Shown: piece by piece, positions 63,101-64,000 of the stretch
Numbering within the stretch: position 1 is the first letter of the stretch
Layout of the letters: every line of letters starts with the position of its first letter
Origin: JAJNBA01 sp963842295
Lineage (GTDB): Bacteria; Actinomycetota; UBA4738; HRBIN12
Length of the DNA stretch: 64,000 bases
Reading direction: 5' to 3'
NCBI GenBank assembly: GCA_963842295.1
Contig: CAWJFY010000008.1
Span: 1 to 64,000 of the forward strand
Translations under genes and position numbers: made by a program
The notes under the pieces: model-generated
Databases searched by the model: none
What the model saw: the letters and a program-made list of their open reading frames with translations, nothing else
Told to the model about the DNA's origin: nothing

Positions 63101-63894
63101 TCCAGATCGCCATGGCGAAGTACCGGCTCGGCGATCTCGCAGGCGCCGTGGAGGAGAGCCGAGCGGCCCGGAACGCGGGGCTCGAGATCGGCGACTCACA
63201 GGCCCGAGGGATCGGGCTCGAATGTTGGGCCAAGGCCACCGATGGCCTGATCCCAGAGGACCTGATCCGCGCGGAGGTCGAACGTTCGGGTGAGGATGTG
63301 CTCACGATCGCGAGCGTCATGCAAGCCGAAGGGGTGCGACTCCTCGGCGCCGGCGACGCCGGCGCGGCGGTCGCTGCCTTCGAGGAGAGCCAGCGTTTGT
63401 TCCGGCACGCAGGCATGAAGAACGCCGGCGTCAGCCCGGTCCGGCCGTGGCTGCTCACCGCCCTCCGCCGAGCCGTCGAGAGCACACGATCCGGGGATCG
63501 TGATCGGCGAGCCCTCCGCCGCCGCGCGCGATCCGTCGCGCGGCAAGCGGGTCGGCGAGCGCGCTTCTATCGGAACGACCTGCCTCATGTTCTGCGCGAG
63601 CGCGCGTATCTCGCTGCAGCTCGCGGGCGCCGGCGCCGAGCCCACGTCCTGTTCGACCGGAGCCTCGATGTCGCGATGCGACAGGGAGCGCAGGCGGAGG
63701 TTCTCAGGGCCCGGATCTCCCGAGGCCAGGTTGGCCAACGTCTCGGGTGGCTGTCGGATGTCGAGAACGGCGCACGAGCAGAACGGGAACTGGCGGACCT
63801 CATCGCGGCGACCGGCCTCGATCCTTCGGCCGGTTCCACGTGGCCGGGTTCCGGGCAAGCGGAAACAGGCGATCCGCAAGACGCGGAAGACTGA
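60181..63894 (+). CDS. Pseudokinase-AAA ATPase-helical repeat regulator
   Basis: 1,237 residues from TTG 60181, six bases after GGAGG. Residues ~1-270: protein-kinase-like domain whose catalytic loop reads HGAIKPSN instead of HRDLKPxN and whose DFG is DPA, so probably inactive. ~300-650: AAA/STAND ATPase with Walker A EAASGDGKTRIL and Walker B VILLDDCQWAD. ~680-1,200: alpha-helical, TPR-like repeats. Similar Ser/Thr kinase-AAA regulators (PknK-like) end in output domains; none is visible here. Ends with an acidic tail at TGA 63892. Confidence 0.83.
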   Translation: MPRNAHVPPIADRVKIDRVIRERGSVVTSIGREITSGATVVVKELLGGAIRRLPPADPKRSVWTRLVLPSQVDRAGGVVRTLRPFIEGTPLDEMMSGPRLALELVLSVGLDVLRALDTLHSHGVVHGAIKPSNIIVSSDGRAWLVDPAQVDPVPEQMHALEGSLDAALYRSPEQAGVLEDPIDLRSDLYSFGAVLFGCLTGRPLHDATDKGELLRAHVLESTSSIRAEGVDAPRVLDEIIGRLLRKDPTDRYATSGSVLHDLMELERRRERGERDPGFVIGLGDVRSTLTEPGLVGRTEELVLLNALLGLAARGRGALVRLEAASGDGKTRILHEAALAASQRGERVFRAEAHELEAPRPVAMLERLAGSILEAAAEDPVFADHLTRSLSPWAPELRTVLPSLRPLLVANVEVSVLSSQMRLQDGLAALFDALGMKQRPAVILLDDCQWADQLSLGVIGRWSSQPRADRFVSVVAATRSAGSGSDDLTQIWTSGATIALGTLERNETRDLVSSMAGRVPSEAHAVIARLSGGSPFFVASVLRSMVESGALRPGSNGWKMEPAAIATLASTTQEAAIVTRRLGRLTDETLGFLSAGAIVGSHASVAESASLARTKPDRIDATLEEARRSGLIWLAEDRDSFSFIHDKVREGAIGRLGTAERRALHLRAANLIETGRPGDVFDLAYHYDQAGASDRGLSAALEATSIARGRQALESAETMLRIAARGVPEADHATRITVAEELGEVLMLRGSYEESGQWLGEARSLARTGDRAATIQGKIGELAFKRGDVQTAAAATERALRMIGRHVPRRTGVLLPLLFKELLVQALHSLFPSFFVGRRPLEEGAADLLASRFHSRLGYAWWFERGKIATLWTHFRSLNLAERYPPTPELAQAYSEHAPAMMLIPWHRRGIRYAQRSHEIRVQLGDLWGQGQSLHFWGAGLYAASAFGASLERMREALELLERTGDQWELNNCRLQIAMAKYRLGDLAGAVEESRAARNAGLEIGDSQARGIGLECWAKATDGLIPEDLIRAEVERSGEDVLTIASVMQAEGVRLLGAGDAGAAVAAFEESQRLFRHAGMKNAGVSPVRPWLLTALRRAVESTRSGDRDRRALRRRARSVARQAGRRARFYRNDLPHVLRERAYLAAARGRRRRAHVLFDRSLDVAMRQGAQAEVLRARISRGQVGQRLGWLSDVENGARAERELADLIAATGLDPSAGSTWPGSGQAETGDPQDAED

Positions 63895-64000
63895 CCCAGC
63901 CGAAGCGCCGAAGTATTTCCGCCTCCGGCGTTTAGGGCCCGTGGCGAGGGGTAAACACGCCTCAACGGCGTCCCGGCCCCTCCGGCCGAGACCCATCTTC
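63895..64000. other. Non-coding window end
   Basis: No gene supported in the last 106 bases. CGGCC-CCTCC-GGCCG at about 63974-63988 could form a small hairpin. Confidence 0.3.

Noticed and set aside
1..64000. tRNA, rRNA, CRISPR arrays, insertion sequences, replication origin
   Set aside because: I looked for T-loop motifs, rRNA-like stretches, transposase domains and clustered DnaA boxes by eye and found none; a tRNAscan or Infernal run would settle it.

Overview
The window is 64 kb of GC-rich DNA, with GTG/TTG starts, many 4-base GTGA/ATGA gene overlaps, probable leaderless promoters, an F420-type flavin oxidoreductase, NarL-type two-component systems, ROK regulation and DUF3618/Holin-X/YggT/DUF4395/DUF5808 membrane families. 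This points to an uncultivated member of the Actinomycetota. That placement is an inference from gene content; there is no rRNA, and I found no tRNA.

Layout. 0-5 kb: a three-subunit molybdenum hydroxylase operon (large subunit frameshifted), an amidohydrolase stub and an aminoglycoside-phosphotransferase-like kinase. 5-13 kb: a hydrolase-adenylate cyclase fusion, a VOC fragment, a NarL-type regulator/kinase pair and, divergent from it, a MacB/FtsX-type exporter, then a DUF4389 protein. 13-20 kb: a scrambled zone with a truncated alcohol dehydrogenase joined to a kinase fragment, duplicated fragments of Mth938-like and GNAT genes, small envelope genes and five copies of a GC-rich hairpin that marks the ends of duplicated segments. 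20-33.7 kb: single genes (Tat-exported protein, DUF2306, MsrB, MBL hydrolase, LiaF-like protein, methyltransferase, two DHFR/RibD-like reductases, pirin, two RTX-type secreted proteins, aldo/keto reductase, ScyD-like propeller).

34-39 kb: a four-gene overlapping operon with one hybrid-sensing histidine kinase, a secreted anchored protein and two REC-EAL response regulators, the first with a degenerate EAL and the second with an intact one. 39-41 kb: an M24 peptidase-like gene, the C-terminal remnant of a hydantoinase B/oxoprolinase and a DUF1996 protein.

41.9-54.6 kb: a twelve-gene sugar regulon in four transcription units: SIS isomerase, deacetylase, BadF kinase and ABC ATPase; GH4 glycosidase and a PLP D-threonine-aldolase-fold enzyme; KDG kinase and KDPG aldolase; ROK regulator, sugar-binding lipoprotein and two permeases. 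The same 13-base palindrome (AGGAAA-C-TTTCCT) lies in both divergent promoter regions, one of them next to the ROK gene, so I infer one ROK-controlled system for a phosphorylated, probably amino, sugar ending in KDPG cleavage.

55-60 kb: glutamate dehydrogenase, divergent from a pyrimidine/hydantoin catabolic operon (F420-type oxidoreductase, beta-ureidopropionase, dihydropyrimidinase, cyclic-nucleotide-binding protein). 60.2-63.9 kb: a 1,237-residue pseudokinase-AAA-helical repeat regulator.

Frameshifts are strongly clustered: about fifteen interrupt six genes between 1 and 31 kb, while the 31-64 kb half has none that I can see. This is either local sequence error or real decay.
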